Below the pieces are notes generated by a model. It did no database searches. It saw only the letters and a list, made by a program, of their open reading frames with translations, and was not told where the DNA came from. Shown piece after piece: positions 1-11,715 of a stretch of DNA of 64,000 nt (position 1 is its first letter; each line of letters begins with the position of its first letter). A program made the translations under genes and the position numbers. The stretch comes from Halichoerus grypus (Eukaryota; Chordata; Mammalia; Carnivora; Phocidae), in NCBI RefSeq assembly GCF_964656455.1, contig NC_135725.1, forward strand, positions 51,157,688-51,221,687, given 5' to 3'.

Positions 1-609
1 CTAGTTTGATCTTTAATCAGCAATAGGATAAAATGGGGTAAAGTCTAATAAAGCAAAATCTGAAAATGCTTGGCTATTTCACACATGTATTTTGGACATA
101 ATATAGTCAGCTCTAAAATGTTTTATATTACGACAAAATTTAATAACAGCAAACACTTTAGGGTAAATATTTCTAGCAAAACCTAAATTACTCTAAATTA
201 TAATAATTTCAATAACTTTACCTCAATTTGCTTGACCTCTGTTAATAATTAATATTGAACTATAAAATCCCACGATTCTTATAATCATCAACTCCCTCTA
301 ATAATCTTTATCGACTTTCAATTATAATCCTGCTGGTAAATTTAAATTTTGAAGTCTAAATTATGTTCAGTTCACACAAGTACAACTGAATTGACCTAAG
401 ACACTCTACTAGTCAGGGGTGGAGTCCAGACAAGACATGGTATCTAAAAATGCCTCCTCTATGAATCAATCAGGTATTTGCTATATACTGCATAAAACAA
501 GAGCTACAGAATTTCAAATACCCTACAGCTTTTGGCCAATATGTAAACTGTACTATATAAAAGATGTCTTTCAAGTCTTTTTTTTCTCATTTCTTCAAAA
601 AATTTTTTT
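1..609. other. AT-rich stretch, no gene seen
   Basis: No repeat family or coding exon is recognised. The stretch is strongly AT-rich with many short A and T runs. A T-rich segment from about 577 to 608 probably marks the poly(A) end, on the minus strand, of the L1 fragment that follows. The 71-codon open frame at 419-634 runs into that L1 and has no recognisable domain. Confidence 0.5.
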
Positions 610-1030
610 CATCATGGTATACATACCACTTTAATCCTCATCCCCTATTTGCCCCATCCCCCCACCTACCTTCCCTCTGGTAACCATCAGTTTCTTCTCT
701 ATACTTAAGTGGCTGTTTCTTGGTCTCTCTCTCTCTTTTTTTTTTTTAACATTTGCTTGTTTATTTTATTTCTTAAATTCCACATATGAGTGAGATCATA
801 TGGTATCTGTCTTTCTCTGACTTATTTCACTTAGCATTATACACTCTAGCTCTATCCATATTGTCCCAGATGGCAAAATTGCATTCTTTTTTTATTGCTG
901 AATAATATTCCACTGTGTATGTATATGTGTGTTTCTTTGTTCATGCATCTATTAATAGACACTTGGGTTGCTTCCATAGTTTGTTGTAAATAATGCTGCA
1001 GTAAACATAGGGGTGTATGTATTCCTTGCA
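610..1030 (-). mobile_element. L1 3' end fragment, antisense
   Basis: On the minus strand this matches the terminal part of ORF2 and the 3' UTR of mammalian L1. Recognisable signatures in reverse complement include the segment that reads 'cacatatgagtgagatcat' on the plus strand (around 781-799) and 'ttatttcacttagcattat' (around 822-840). It lacks the 5' nine-tenths of an L1 and is interrupted by stops, so it is a dead 5'-truncated copy. The subfamily (L1MA or carnivore L1) cannot be fixed by eye. Confidence 0.85.
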
Positions 1031-1594
1031 AAATTTCATGCAAAAATTCAAATTTAGAAATGAATTAATATGAAAACCTCATACAATTCAGTTCTTTATA
1101 TTTCTTACTACATTTTGAGACCATTTTTATCATTGTTTTTATTTTAGTTCAAATAGTAAACACAACTGAATCCTAAAAAAATCTTTCACATAGGTAGGAT
1201 TGAATTATAGATCTTCATGTCTAAGAACATCCTTTTAGAACCATCCCAGTATTTGATTTTGGTACTATGATGGTCTTCAATTTTTATCAATAGCATTTAT
1301 TCACCCAGAATCCTCCTCAATCATCTGGTCATTTGACAGTATTTGACCATTCATTCCTTCTTCAATTGTCTTCTCAGTTGGGATCTATCACATGCAAGTG
1401 CATGTACTACCTTTCTGTTCCTTCTTTTTTACTCTAACTTCGATTCCTACTTCTACTTCCAAATTCTAGATTTCTCCAGAGATTTTATCTCTAGTCTTCT
1501 CTTTTTTCACTGTACTTACCACTGAAGTTTGTTTCTTTAAATATCATCCTATTTACTAGGTGACCAAATATGTAACTCTCTCACAAAAGAAATA
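1031..1594. other. unassigned AT-rich sequence
   Basis: No repeat, exon or RNA gene is recognised. A 60-codon open frame at 1343-1525 is hydrophobic and phenylalanine-rich because the DNA is T-rich. It has no supporting features. Confidence 0.4.
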
Positions 1595-2465
1595 GTCCAG
1601 GCTTCTTGTCCCCCAGCACCACTTAAAGTAGCCTTCAAATCCTGCCAAACCTATTACCCAAAGGCCCCTAGAATCCATTTCTTATATAATATCCTCCCAC
1701 TATTAATAGCTATTTCATGCCCTACTTACATCCCTACTCTCATAATCTCCCAATGTGTCTCCCCTGTCTCCTATTCTAGAATGGCAAATTGTTTCTGTCC
1801 CCTGTGCCAACTTCAATTGATTGGAAATGGAAGTCCAGAGTGCTACCTTGAGAAGGGTTCTAAGCACATTTGGGCTCAGTAGGAAGGAGTTCTATGTTGG
1901 ATCAGTCAAGTTAGCCCTGTGGCACCACTCCAACCCATCTTTTCTATCACTGTCAGAGAGAATTTTTTTTTAAACCAAGGTGCAGCGTGAAGGTGATCTT
2001 TTAAAGTAAAACTCAGATAGTATCTTCTCTCTGCTCTAAAGTCTTCTTTTGTTCCCCAAAGCCTGGCAAATAAAGTCCAAACTCTGAATGCTGCCACACA
2101 GAGTTTTTCAATGATCTGACTCCAAACAGGCTTTAGTGCTTCTTTTCCACTTTGTCCCACTTATGTTTAATTATACGTATTTCTTACATATTATTCCATT
2201 TTCCCCTGTCTGTATCTTTAGTCATACATAGCCATTGGCCCAAATCATACTCAAATGTCAAAGTCCAGCTCAAATGCCATTTCCTCTGCATAACTTCCCG
2301 GGACTTTTTCAGGCACTATTGACAAGTCCCTCTTCAGCCCTCCTATAGCCTTCTAAAAAAGTTCTTTCTCGGCACACATCTCATTCTGCAATTGTTACCA
2401 CTTTGAGATATGTAGCTTTCTCATCTTTAGATCCCTTCAATCTAAGGGTGCCTCAATCAAAGTAG
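1595..2465 (+). mobile_element. L2 LINE fragment
   Basis: The order of landmarks fits ancient L2: 'ataaagtccaaactctgaa' near 2070, then the 'cagctcaaatgccatttcct' block near 2265, then the run-up to the L2 3' end near 2450. It is heavily diverged and carries an internal irregularity near 1800-1960. The 84-codon reverse frame at 1906-2160 overlaps it and is not a gene. Confidence 0.7.
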
Positions 2466-3004
2466 TGATTCAAGAGATCTTTGTTTAATAATGAGTTCTC
2501 ATGAAGAATCTATAAAATCATTTTAATCAACATGTATTTATAGCTTCAGCAACCTAGCACTATTTTTTATATTGTCTTTTTCCCATTTGTATAAATGGTA
2601 CATTTTGTAACAGCTAAAACAGTTAAGTTTGAGATATCACACTGATATTTGCTATAGTCAAAGGGGTACAGAGGAATAGATGAAACTTTATTTTTTAACT
2701 TACAGTACCTATTAGAGTGTATAGTTCTTTCGAGGTCAAACACCACAATGTGTTTTCCCAGGCATTAGAATGTATTTGAATTAAAAAAAACCCTACATGG
2801 ATACCACATACAAAATTAAACTTACTGCCAGCACTAGGTCTTGCCTGACTTTGAAACAATTCTTCCTAGAATTGGGGCTAGAATTGGGGCTATCATCTGA
2901 CACATGAAAATTCCAACTTTGCTAAAAAGGAAAGATATGTGGAAATCCTGTTACTGTTTCTGATATGCTTCCAGAATGATCTAAGACTGTGAAAAATGTT
3001 CTAG
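2466..3004. other. unassigned sequence
   Basis: No repeat or coding feature is recognised. A 12-base unit (tagaattggggc) occurs twice in tandem near 2867-2890. Confidence 0.4.
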
Positions 3005-3180
3005 AGTCTTGCTAATCAAAGGGTGCTCCATGGAGAAGCAGCATGTCACAGCCTAGGGGCTTGTTACAGATGCAATATCCCAGTCCCCACCAAAGTCCTA
3101 CTAAGTCAGGACATATATATATATTTTAACATGTTCCCCATGTCATTCATATATGGATTACAGTTGAGAAGCACTGGTCT
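3005..3180. mobile_element. hAT-Charlie-type MITE (MER20/MER5-like)
   Basis: It shows the typical order of this non-autonomous DNA transposon group: 'aatcaaagggtgctcc', 'ggggcttgttacagatgcaa', a C-rich middle, and an end reading 'ttgagaagcactggtct'. It is short, non-coding and old. The central region contains a small (TA)n expansion near 3112-3123. The group is clear; the exact family name is a guess. Confidence 0.65.
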
Positions 3181-3507
3181 AGAAAACTAGAATCACCTTA
3201 AAGCAAAAAACAATCTGATTTAAAAAGGGGCAGAGGATCTGAACGGACATTTTTCCAAAGAAAGTATACAGGTGGCCAAGAGACACAGGAAAAGATGCTT
3301 AACATCACTAATCATCAGGGCAATGCAAATCAAAACCACAACATCACCTCATACCTGTTAGAATGGCTATTATCAAACAGACAAGAAATAACAAGTGTTG
3401 GCAAGGATGTGGAAAAAAGGGAACCCTTACACACTACTAGTGGAAATGTAAATTGGGGCAGCCACTATGGAAAACAATATGGAGGATCCACAAAAAATTA
3501 AAAATAG

Positions 3508-3711
3508 GGGTGCTTACGTGGCTCAGTCAGTTAAGCATCTGACTCTACTCTTGATTTCAGCTCAGGCCATAATCTTACAATCATGAGACTGAGCCTGGTG
3601 TCACACTCTGCACTAAGTGCTCAGCCTGCTTAATATTCTCTCTTTCCTCCCTCGGGCCCTCCCCCCCTGCTCGTTCTTGCTCTAAAATAAATAAATAAAT
3701 CTTTTAAAAAT
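3508..3711 (+). mobile_element. CAN SINE (older subfamily) inside L1
   Basis: The tRNA-Lys-derived head begins GGGTGCTTACGTGGCTCAG and the element ends in AAATAAATAAAT plus CTTTTAAAAA. It carries the 'ctcttgatttcagctcagg' variant of older arctoid SINEs and many substitutions. A 10-base target-site duplication (ttaaaaatag at 3498-3507 and 3712-3721) brackets it and proves insertion into the L1. Confidence 0.93.
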
Positions 3712-3900
3712 TTAAAAATAGAACTATCATATGATCCATCAATTCCACTTCTAGGTATTTACCCAAAGAAAACAAAAATACTAACAAAAAACTATACGCA
3801 CCTCCATGTCCACTGCAGCATTATTTATAATAGCAAGATATTGGAACAATCTCAATGTCCATCAATGGATGGATGGATAAAGAAAACGTGGTGTCTATAC

Positions 3901-3902
<2 letters not shown>

Positions 3903-3935
<33 letters not shown>
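3903..3935 (+). repeat. (TG)n microsatellite
   Basis: About 16 uninterrupted TG units lie inside the L1 at the position where L1 copies normally have a short TA/TG run. A short (CA)n follows at about 3952-3961. It is likely to vary in length between individuals. Confidence 0.95.
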
Positions 3936-3937
<2 letters not shown>

Positions 3938-4619
3938 CCATACCTATATATACACACACACAATATAAAATGGAATACTAATCAGCCATTAAAAAATATG
4001 GAGTCTTGCCATTTGTGACAATATAGATGGACCTTGAAGGCAATTATGCTAAGTGAAATAAGTCATGAAAAGACAAATACTACATCTCACTTATATGTGG
4101 AATCTACAAACAAACAAAACATGCTCATAAATACAAAGACAAGATTGGTGGTTGACAAAGGAAGGGGTCAGGGAGTGGGCAAAATGGGTTAAGGGAATCA
4201 AAAGGTACAAACTTCCAGTTAAAAATAAATCAATCACGGGGATGTAATGTACAGCATGGTGACTATAGTATATAGTACTGTGTTGTATATTTGAAAGCTG
4301 TTAAGAAAAATTTAAAAGTTCTCACAAGAAGAAAATTCTATAATTCTGTATAGTGATAAATGTTTACTAGACTAACTATGATGATTTTGCAATATATACA
4401 AATATTAAATCATTATGTTGTACACCTGCAACTAATATAATGTTGTATGCCAGTTATACCCCAATAACAAAATGAAAGCAAAGAGAATACTGATACATGG
4501 GTCACCACCTGAAGGGTGGTGATTTAATTGGTCTGGGGTGCATCCTATACTTTGGGATTTTAAAAAGTTCCCCCCCCCAAGTAATTTTATTATGCAACCA
4601 ATGTTGAGTAAACTTTGTA

Positions 4620-4762
4620 CCGTATTGGAATCACCAGGGAACTTGGTAAAAATATGAAGGCCTAAGTCCTATGCTATTTTAAGAGTCTGGACCTCTGAGC
4701 TCCAAATCTGTTCTCCAGGTGTTTCTGGCACACATCAAAGCTTGGGAGCCACTGGTCTAGAG
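4620..4762. mobile_element. hAT-Charlie-type MITE fragment
   Basis: Same group as the element at 3005-3180: 'ttggaatcaccagggaactt' near the start, 'ctccaggtgtttctggcaca' in the second half and 'ttgggagccactggtct' at the end. It is non-coding and diverged. The two copies lie 1.4 kb apart but look like independent insertions because their flanks differ. Confidence 0.65.
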
Positions 4763-4889
4763 AAATTCTAATTTAGGAGTTCTGGCAATTTCCACTGGCC
4801 AGATTATGAATATAGGTGAGATGTGTCTATAGGCCCTATGAGGAGCAAAATTCCCATGATTCCCTCCCTCAGCCCTCCCCCGACTAGAG

Positions 4890-5225
4890 TCCCATTAATG
4901 GTTATTTAATAAAACACTCATGTGGTACTAGGAAGGTACTTTGCAGATGGAATTAAGATTACTAATCTTGGATTATCTAAGTAAACCCAATGTAATTGCA
5001 TAAACTATTAAATGCATAAGAATCAATCAGAGGAGGCAGAAGAGGAAAATAGAAAAGATGTGGCAGAAAGGTAAGTCAGAGATTCCAAATGTGAGGAGAG
5101 TTTGGGGCACACTCCTGGTTGTGAGATATAAAGATAATGGGCCAGGAAAAAAGGGAACCTTCAGAAGCCAAAGATGGCCTTCAACTGACAATCACCAATA
5201 GAATGGGGACCTCAGAACTACCACT
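4890..5225 (+). mobile_element. MaLR-type LTR fragment (uncertain family)
   Basis: Landmarks such as 'ggtactttgcagatggaatt' near 4935, 'ttggattatctaagtaaacc' near 4968 and 'aatggggacctcagaactac' near 5203 follow the order of an ERVL-MaLR solo LTR. The polyadenylation end is not visible, so the copy is truncated. The LTR class is likely; the subfamily is not assigned. Confidence 0.5.
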
Positions 5226-5394
5226 ATATCAACAATAGCAAAAAATCCAAAAGTTAAAAAAGAAAAGTTTTAATATCTAAAAGTTAGTATTCAGGAATAG
5301 AAGGAAACCTCTCATAAAGGAAGGTCCCCCTAAAAAACCAATATCTGAATTTAGATAAGCCTAAATCTAGGCAATGTAAATATCATAATTCCTT

Positions 5395-6480
5395 CTTTTC
5401 TCAAAGAAGACATCCAGATGGCCAAGAGATACATGAAAAGATGCTCAACATCACTCATCATCAGGGAAATACAAATCAAAACCACAATGAGATATCACCT
5501 CAAACCTGTCAGAATGATTAAAATCAACAACATAGAAACAACAGGAGTTGGCAAGGATGCAGAGAAAGGGGAACCCTCTTACACGCCTGGTGAGAATGCA
5601 AACTGGTTCAGCCACTTGGGAAAACAGTATGTAGGATCCTCAAAAAGTTAAAAATAGAATTACCCTACAATCCAGCAATTACACTACTAGGTATTCACTC
5701 AAAGGAACAAAAATACTGATTCGAAGAGATACATGTACCCCAGCATTTATAGCAGCATTATCTACAATAGCCAAATTATGGAAATAGCCCAAATGTCCAC
5801 TGACTGATGAATGGATAAAGATGTGGTATGGGGCCCCTGGGTGTCTCAGTCATTAAACATCTGACTTTGGCTCAGGTCACGAGCCAAAGAGTCCTGGGAT
5901 CGAGCCCCGCATCGGGCTCCCTGCTCAGCAGGAAGACTGCTTCTCTGTCTCCCATTCCCCATTTGTGTTTCCTCTCTCGCTGTCACATAAATAAATAAAA
6001 TCTTAAAAGATTTTATATATACACACACATATACACACAATGGAATATTACTCAGCCTTCAAAAAGAATGGATTCGTGCCACTTGCAATGACATGGATGG
6101 AGTTAGAGTATATTATGCTAAGCAAAATAAGTCAGTCAGAGAAAGACAAATACCTCTGATTTCACTCATATGTGGAATTTAAGAAACAAATGAGCAAAGG
6201 CAAAAAAGAGAGAGAGAGAGAAAGGCAAACTAAGAAACAGCTTCATAACTATAGAGAATACACTGATGCTTACTAGAGGGGACGTGGGTGGGGGGTGGGT
6301 TAAACAGGAAATGGGGATTAAGGAATGCATTTATGATGAGTACTGGGTGTCGTATGGAAGTGTTGAATCACTAAACTGTACAGCTGAAATTAGTATTACA
6401 CTGTATGTTAACTAACTGGAACTTAAATAAAACTTTAATAATGAATACTAACAAAAGAAATAAAGATAAAATTTATAAAG
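5395..6480 (+). mobile_element. L1 3' end, second sense copy
   Basis: It reproduces the same ORF2 tail and 3' UTR as the copy at 3203-4470, starting 'gaagacatccagatggccaa' and ending in an A-rich tail near 6430-6480. The 3' UTR differs from the first copy ('gtactgggtgtcgtatggaa' near 6341), so it belongs to a different, carnivore-type subfamily. A CAN SINE (5830-6010) splits it. Stops and frameshifts show it is inactive. The 77-codon frame at 5418-5651 is ORF2 debris. Confidence 0.92.
5830..6010 (+). mobile_element. CAN SINE inside L1
   Basis: It begins GGGGCCCCTGGGTGTCTCAG and ends in AAATAAATAAAATCTTAAAA, and sits between two pieces of the same L1. The B-box region (gggatcgagcccc) is close to consensus, while the A-box region carries changes (gtgtctcag). 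A possible diverged target duplication is aaagatgtggtat upstream and aaagattttatat downstream. Confidence 0.93.
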
Positions 6481-6986
6481 AATGAAGGTTTTAATCAAAT
6501 ATGGCAGATTCACATTCTGTTTATCTCTGTTCTCTTTTGAAATTCCAGTTGTTAGATCAATAACAAAATTCAAACCACAGGCTAAAGGAAAAAGATATAA
6601 TAGTGAGTCTTAAAATTTTAGAAGATGGAAAGAAGGAATGTGTAGTAGAGACTTAGCTGACAAGAAAAAAGAAATCTGAAACCTAAGTGACAAAGGTCAA
6701 AAGACAGCTACAAAAACTGATTCAGACCATAAAACCCACAAAAGCTCAGGAATTGGAAGCACCAGGTGACTCTAATAGTGGGGGTGTAGGGTGGCAGGTG
6801 TTAATCCTCCAGAATCCTTCCCAAGTCCATGAAGTTAGGAGCTTGCCCAGGTAGAACGTTATTCTCTGGAGGCACTGAACCAGAGACTCTCTGGATTTGG
6901 GTGTATCTGGCAGGTGAGAGCAGTGGAACAGAAAGTGAAACTCTGCATACTGGATTTTGAAATTTCTTTCCTATTCTTGGCTTTCA

Positions 6987-7106
6987 TTTTCTTTTTTTTA
7001 TTATTATTATTTTCTTAAGTAGGCTCTACTCCCAAGGTGAGGCTTGAACTCACACCCCTGAGCTCAAGTCACATGGTCTACTGACTGAGCCAGCCAGATG
7101 CCCCTT
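6987..7106 (-). mobile_element. short old tRNA-type CAN SINE
   Basis: On the minus strand it starts GGGGCATCTGGCTGGCTCAG and retains A and B boxes, but lacks the CT-rich extension of the main CAN family and ends in a TTA-type tail on the plus strand. A perfect 13-base target duplication, ttcttggctttca, lies at 6974-6986 and 7107-7119. It probably represents an older or truncated subfamily. Confidence 0.9.
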
Positions 7107-7599
7107 TTCTTGGCTTTCAAAAAGCTGAGAATTGAACTTATGACACATAGTTAAGATTTTACATAATTTCTTTCCAATAAAATTAATCCACTTGAGAGAA
7201 AGAAAATTTCAGGTGCAGACTTTTGGCATCTTCCCAATATAGTAGAAGATCTCGAAATGTTCACACAATTGTGAGGACCACCAGCCCATTGATTTCCTTA
7301 TGCAGAGAACATCCAATTAGCTCTTTAAATCTTCCATCTTGAGTGGGAATATACAACTGAGAATACCCAACCCTTTGAGTATGAGCTTTTACATGGAAAA
7401 TAATGACTGATAAACATCCAGAAGTGGGAAAAAAATCAATTTAGGACAAAAAAAAATTTAAAACTTTCAAGTATGTTCTCAGAGAGGTAAGACATGATAG
7501 TATGTTTGTATGTTTATAAAACAAGAGCAGGATATTATATGAGCTTCTTAAAAACAAAGAAGAATTCTAGGAAATTAAAAATATGATGAGAAAATATGT

Positions 7600-7616
7600 T
7601 GTTGTTGTTGTTATTT
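7600..7616 (+). repeat. (GTT)n short tandem repeat
   Basis: About five GTT units occur inside the old L1 fragment. This is a minor length-variable site. Confidence 0.8.
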
Positions 7617-7751
7617 GAATCCATAGAAGGGTTAGAAGATACTGTACAGTTGGGAAAATCTCCCAGAAACAGGCAAAACCAAAAGGTGAAGAGAGAAAAA
7701 CTGAGAGATAAAAGATAACAAATTATAGATAAGTAAAAGAATATTTATCCA

Positions 7752-7945
7752 GGGACACCTGGGTGGCTCAGTCGTTAAGCGTCTGCCTTCAGCTCAGGTC
7801 ATGATCCCAGGGTCCTGGGATTGAGTCCCACATTGGGCTCCCTGCTCAGCGGGGAGTCTGCTTCTCCATCTCCCTCTGCTGCTCCCCCTGCTTGTGCTCG
7901 CTCTCTCTCTCTCTGACAAATAAATAAATATCTTTAAAAAAAAAA
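7752..7945 (+). mobile_element. CAN SINE
   Basis: It has a full-length head (GGGACACCTGGGTGGCTCAG), CT-rich body, AAATAAATAAATATCTTT tail and A-run. A 16-base target duplication ending in gaatatttatcca is seen at about 7736-7751 and 7946-7961. It is moderately young and sits in the old L1M fragment. Confidence 0.96.
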
Positions 7946-8609
7946 AAAGAATATTTATCCATTAGAGCTGACATCAGACTAACAGATTTGAAAGAAAGAA
8001 GACAAAAAAATGGAGATAAAGAAATAACATGAAACTTTCCTAAAACTAAAAGAGATTCGTTTCCAGATGGGAACAGCCCACTGAGAACAATAAAGTGACT
8101 AAAACAAAAAATATACCCATACTAAGTAATATCATATTTCTATTTCAGAACACTAAGAATAAAGAGGCATTCAAAACTTCCAGAAAGAAAAAAATCCGTT
8201 CACATACAAAAGATTGGATATTAGAACACTATCAGTCTTTTCAACTGCAACACTTGAAATAGAAATCAATGGACCAATGCCATTAAAATTATATGTAATT
8301 TTTTAAATCCAGAACTGTATACCCAGCCAAAACAGCAATCATGTATTAGAGTAACCTAAACCTTTAACATCAAAGCACTATGTCTTAGAAAACTACTGAG
8401 GAAGTGAGTCACCAAATCAAGAGAGCAAACCAAAAAAGAAAAGACATTAGGTCCAGGAAAAAAAAAAAATTAACACAGTGAAAGGTCAAAAGAATTCCCA
8501 GGATGAGAAAATGGATATTCCTGGAAGACAGCTTGCAGAGAGCCTAAAAGTCAGGAAAATGAGATTGGAGTAAGGAGGCAGAGAAGTCCAAGAGAAATGA
8601 CTGCAATAC

Positions 8610-8688
8610 AAAAAAAAAAAAAAAAAAAAAGAGGAAAGAAAGAAAGAGGGAAAAAAAGAAAGAAAGAAAAAGAAAAAAGAAAAAAGGA
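8610..8688 (+). repeat. 79-base homopurine tract, (A)n then (GAAA)n
   Basis: About 21 A residues are followed by imperfect GAAA and GGAA units without a single pyrimidine. It probably grew from a retroposon poly(A) tail at the end of the L1M/HAL1-like fragment. The lysine-rich 63-codon frame here is an artefact of the repeat. Confidence 0.93.
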
Positions 8689-10079
8689 CAGAGACAATTA
8701 CCCTATGAATTTGGCCAAGATTCTAATGGTTTTCTTTATCAGCCCTGTCTATTTAAGTCAAAACCCTAGGTATGTATTACATTGGTAATGTAAAATAAGT
8801 TCAGTTCATTTTCTCTTAATAATGTATCATACACCTAAATTAACACTTTCCTCAAATGAAAATCCTTCTTATTGAAATATTTTTGTTCACTTCTTTAAAT
8901 CAAAAAATAGATCACTATAGACTAAAATAATAAATTCTTACCTACTGGTTAGTTTTTTCCCAAGATTTCCCTCAACAAAGATTCACTTTATATTTAGTCA
9001 TTCTTAATTTTTTCATAGTTATTCTCATTTACACCATTCACTTAATAAAATTACTTGCCATGAAAGTTTGAAATGAAGTTATAAAAACATAAAGAAAGAA
9101 ATCAAAATTATAACATGGGAAAAAACTTTTGCTCATGAAACATAATGTCATTTCACCTTGTATTAATAAATTCAGTAACCAAATTAGTTACCAAACAATC
9201 ATTACCAAACTTTTGTTTCTGTCAATCACATTGATTGAAATGACTGCACAATTTTGATCTCCATTTCTCTACTTTATTTATAGCTTTCTCTTCACCCGCA
9301 GTCTCTCAAGACGAGAAACACCACACTGTCAAGTTGTCTTGATAAGGTTGCTACTCACCTACCTATACATCGAAACATTCAATCAGGCATGATTCATTTC
9401 CTTGAGGGAATCATGCTAAATAAAGCAACCTAGAATAATATGTTGTCCAGGACAGAATATAAGAATAATGGCAAAAATCAAACATACCTAACACTGTGTA
9501 GTTGCTTAAAAGTAAGACTTATTTCTCTCATGCGGCTTCTGACATAAAATAACTATCATATTTTATCAAGAGAATATTCTCAAGTTACACTGTGGGACAT
9601 TCAACAGTTTAAATGCTGAAAACATGTTTTTAAAAAGTGGCACAATGAAGAAATGGTATTGTTTCTCCATGAGCTATATTAGAAAATCGGATTAAAACAT
9701 CTCTAAACAATTTATTTTTTAAAGCACATTTAGTTAGGTAACAATGACAGCTATCGTCACTCCATCTATTTTAAATTATGGGAACCATGTAACTTCTTAG
9801 TCTCTGATTGGATTTACTCCATTGGCCCATATCACTGAGCTAAAATAAGTGAATAGTTATTTCTGATACAGACACATAGTCAGTTGTTTTCATAAAAGCA
9901 AGGAAATTAGAGTTGGATGGGATGATACTCTAACAATTTCATTCTGTAAATGACAAAACCAAAGTTTAGAGAAAAATGAATGACTTGTCCTGTACTTTTC
10001 AGTAGATGCCATTATATTATCATCATCCAAATTTGTTTCTTTCTACATGACAATTAATAATATTAGTAATCACCAATGT
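8689..10079. other. AT-rich unique stretch
   Basis: No repeat family, exon or RNA gene is recognised in 1.4 kb. Base composition is strongly AT-rich with no CpG cluster. Confidence 0.45.
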
Positions 10080-10260
10080 GCACAAAACACTAGAATACTT
10101 TATGCACATTATTAATAATCATCCTAACAGTCCCAGTGTTATTTTTAGACATGAAGCATCTGATTCTCAGAGAGGTCAGTGAACTCCCCAAGGCCACACA
10201 GCCAGTAAATGGCAGGACGAGATCTTCAAAGTCTATACTGTTTTGCTGTGCCATGCTGAA
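10080..10260 (+). mobile_element. MIR SINE
   Basis: The core (ctcagagaggtcagtgaact) and the 'ccaaggccacacagccagta' block near 10190 are diagnostic of MIR. The right part keeps 'ggcaggacgagatcttcaaa'. It is ancient and carries many substitutions. Confidence 0.9.
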
Positions 10261-11639
10261 TCCCACTTAGATTGGCCAGGTCACCTGATCCAGACAAAAT
10301 TTAAAAAGGAAAAAAAAACTACCTCTGCAAGTTTTTCATAACATGTTTTGCCACGCTGAGTCAGAGAAGCTGAAGGAAATTATCACACTGCTGCACTGTA
10401 AAATGCCATTGTCATTTTCAAGAGTTAAACCAAGTTAGTAGGACACTAATGAAACCCAAAGTTTGTTTTAATAAATCCAGATGTGTTGTAGTTTAAATAA
10501 CATTTCTCAAAACATCAGTAACTTTATCCTCTGATTGCCTCATGTCCTGTGTTAAAGGTTTAATTATAAAAATGCACATTAACACAACGATAAAACCTCT
10601 TCCATCATAATTTTATACAAAGGTTTAGTAAAAAGAAAAAAAATTAAATAACTTAATTTCAATTATACAAAGCAGAGAAAATAATAGTAAACTTGTAACA
10701 TCCAACCACAAGTCAATGCATTATTGGAATTAATTTATTACTATAAGACAGTGAGACTCTTCTCAGGGTAGAAGTATGGAAAGACTATTTTCCTAAGTCT
10801 TGAACCATCAACAGAAGGAAAATGGTTGTTAATCCTACATTTGCTGGGAAATAAATCAGGCTATAGATTTCTTATTTCTTTTAACCGAAAGTATAAAAGT
10901 CAAAATATTAAAATAAAAATGTCTTAACTGTGCTACCTTTAGGGATTTTAGAGAAAACAGTTTAGGAATAGTAGACACCTTTGCCTATTAGGACATTTAT
11001 CAATTACTAAAACTCTATGTACTCTGCACCCTAAAACACATGTTCTTAAGGGTTAACCAAATTCTATAAAAAATTCCAAAAATTTTTTAACATTTTATCA
11101 CAAACATTTTTGGGACTCTAATGCAAGTTATGGCCCATGTACCCACAAAAATTCACTTGAGCTCATACACATACAGTGTGGCCCACTATCCCAAGGAATT
11201 TATAGATATTCTAATTGAGAACTTCTATCTCCCATTGACTTGAAGCAGAGAGATATTGGGGACCTGAAATTTCACCTGCATTGAGTTATCCTTAAAATTT
11301 TCTGAGTTATTAAAATACAATCTTATGAGCTAAGGGTTATCTCAAGCTCTATAATATCTTTATCTATGTTCCTGAAATTTTCCAGCATTTAATAACTGGC
11401 ATTAGTTTATCTTAATTATTATCTTTAATGCAAGTCTGGCCCACTGAGGGTCAACCAAAATGGATTTCCCTCTGCTTCCTTTGTGCGTTTGCTTAAGCCT
11501 AAAAAGACTTCTACCTTAGTATCTACTCCAAATTACTGCACTCTATTTGCACGTGCACATGCACACACAGACACAAGACACACATACCTCCACTTATCTA
11601 TAAGCCTCCTAAAAACAAGGACTTCTTGGTCATTTTTTT
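10261..11639. other. AT-rich unique stretch
   Basis: No repeat or coding feature is recognised. Short ACAC runs lie at about 11553-11585. Confidence 0.45.
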
Positions 11640-11715
11640 TTTTATCCACAATGTCTAGTACAGTTCTTTATACATAGTAGGCATTTAATAACTATTTACT
11701 AAGTGAATAAATGTG
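11640..11715 (+). mobile_element. L2 3' end fragment (or MIR tail)
   Basis: The segment runs 'tagtaggcatttaataacta' then 'aagtgaataaatg', the typical terminal block of L2 elements. It is short, so MIR cannot be excluded. Confidence 0.6.

Larger units (their letters stand above)
3203..4470 (+). mobile_element. L1 3' end (ORF2 C-terminus and 3' UTR)
   Basis: The sequence follows the last part of L1 ORF2: the 'catcaatggatggatggata' motif near 3861 and the 'atgctaagtgaaataagtca' motif near 4047. The 3' UTR follows, with a late landmark reading 'ttatgttgtacacctgcaac' near 4413. It is 5'-truncated, and frameshifts destroy the reverse-transcriptase reading frame. A CAN SINE (3508-3711) and a (TG)n tract (3903-3935) interrupt it. 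The 68-codon frame at 3295-3501 is a scrap of ORF2. Confidence 0.92.
6520..8605 (+). mobile_element. old L1M/HAL1-like fragment (5' UTR and ORF1 region)
   Basis: The order of motifs matches the 5' part of ancient L1 elements: 'tctttaaatcttccatcttg' near 7322, 'ggaaaatctcccagaaacag' near 7652, 'catacaaaagattggatatt' near 8203 and 'aagaattcccaggatgagaa' near 8490. The coding frame is destroyed. Two SINEs (6987-7106 and 7752-7945) interrupt it. It ends at a long A-run, which would suit a HAL1-type 'half L1' with its own tail, but that is inference. Confidence 0.65.

Noticed and set aside
3903..3935. Direct repeats as a CRISPR array
   Set aside because: The dinucleotide and SINE repeats have no regular repeat-spacer structure, and the sequence is mammalian.
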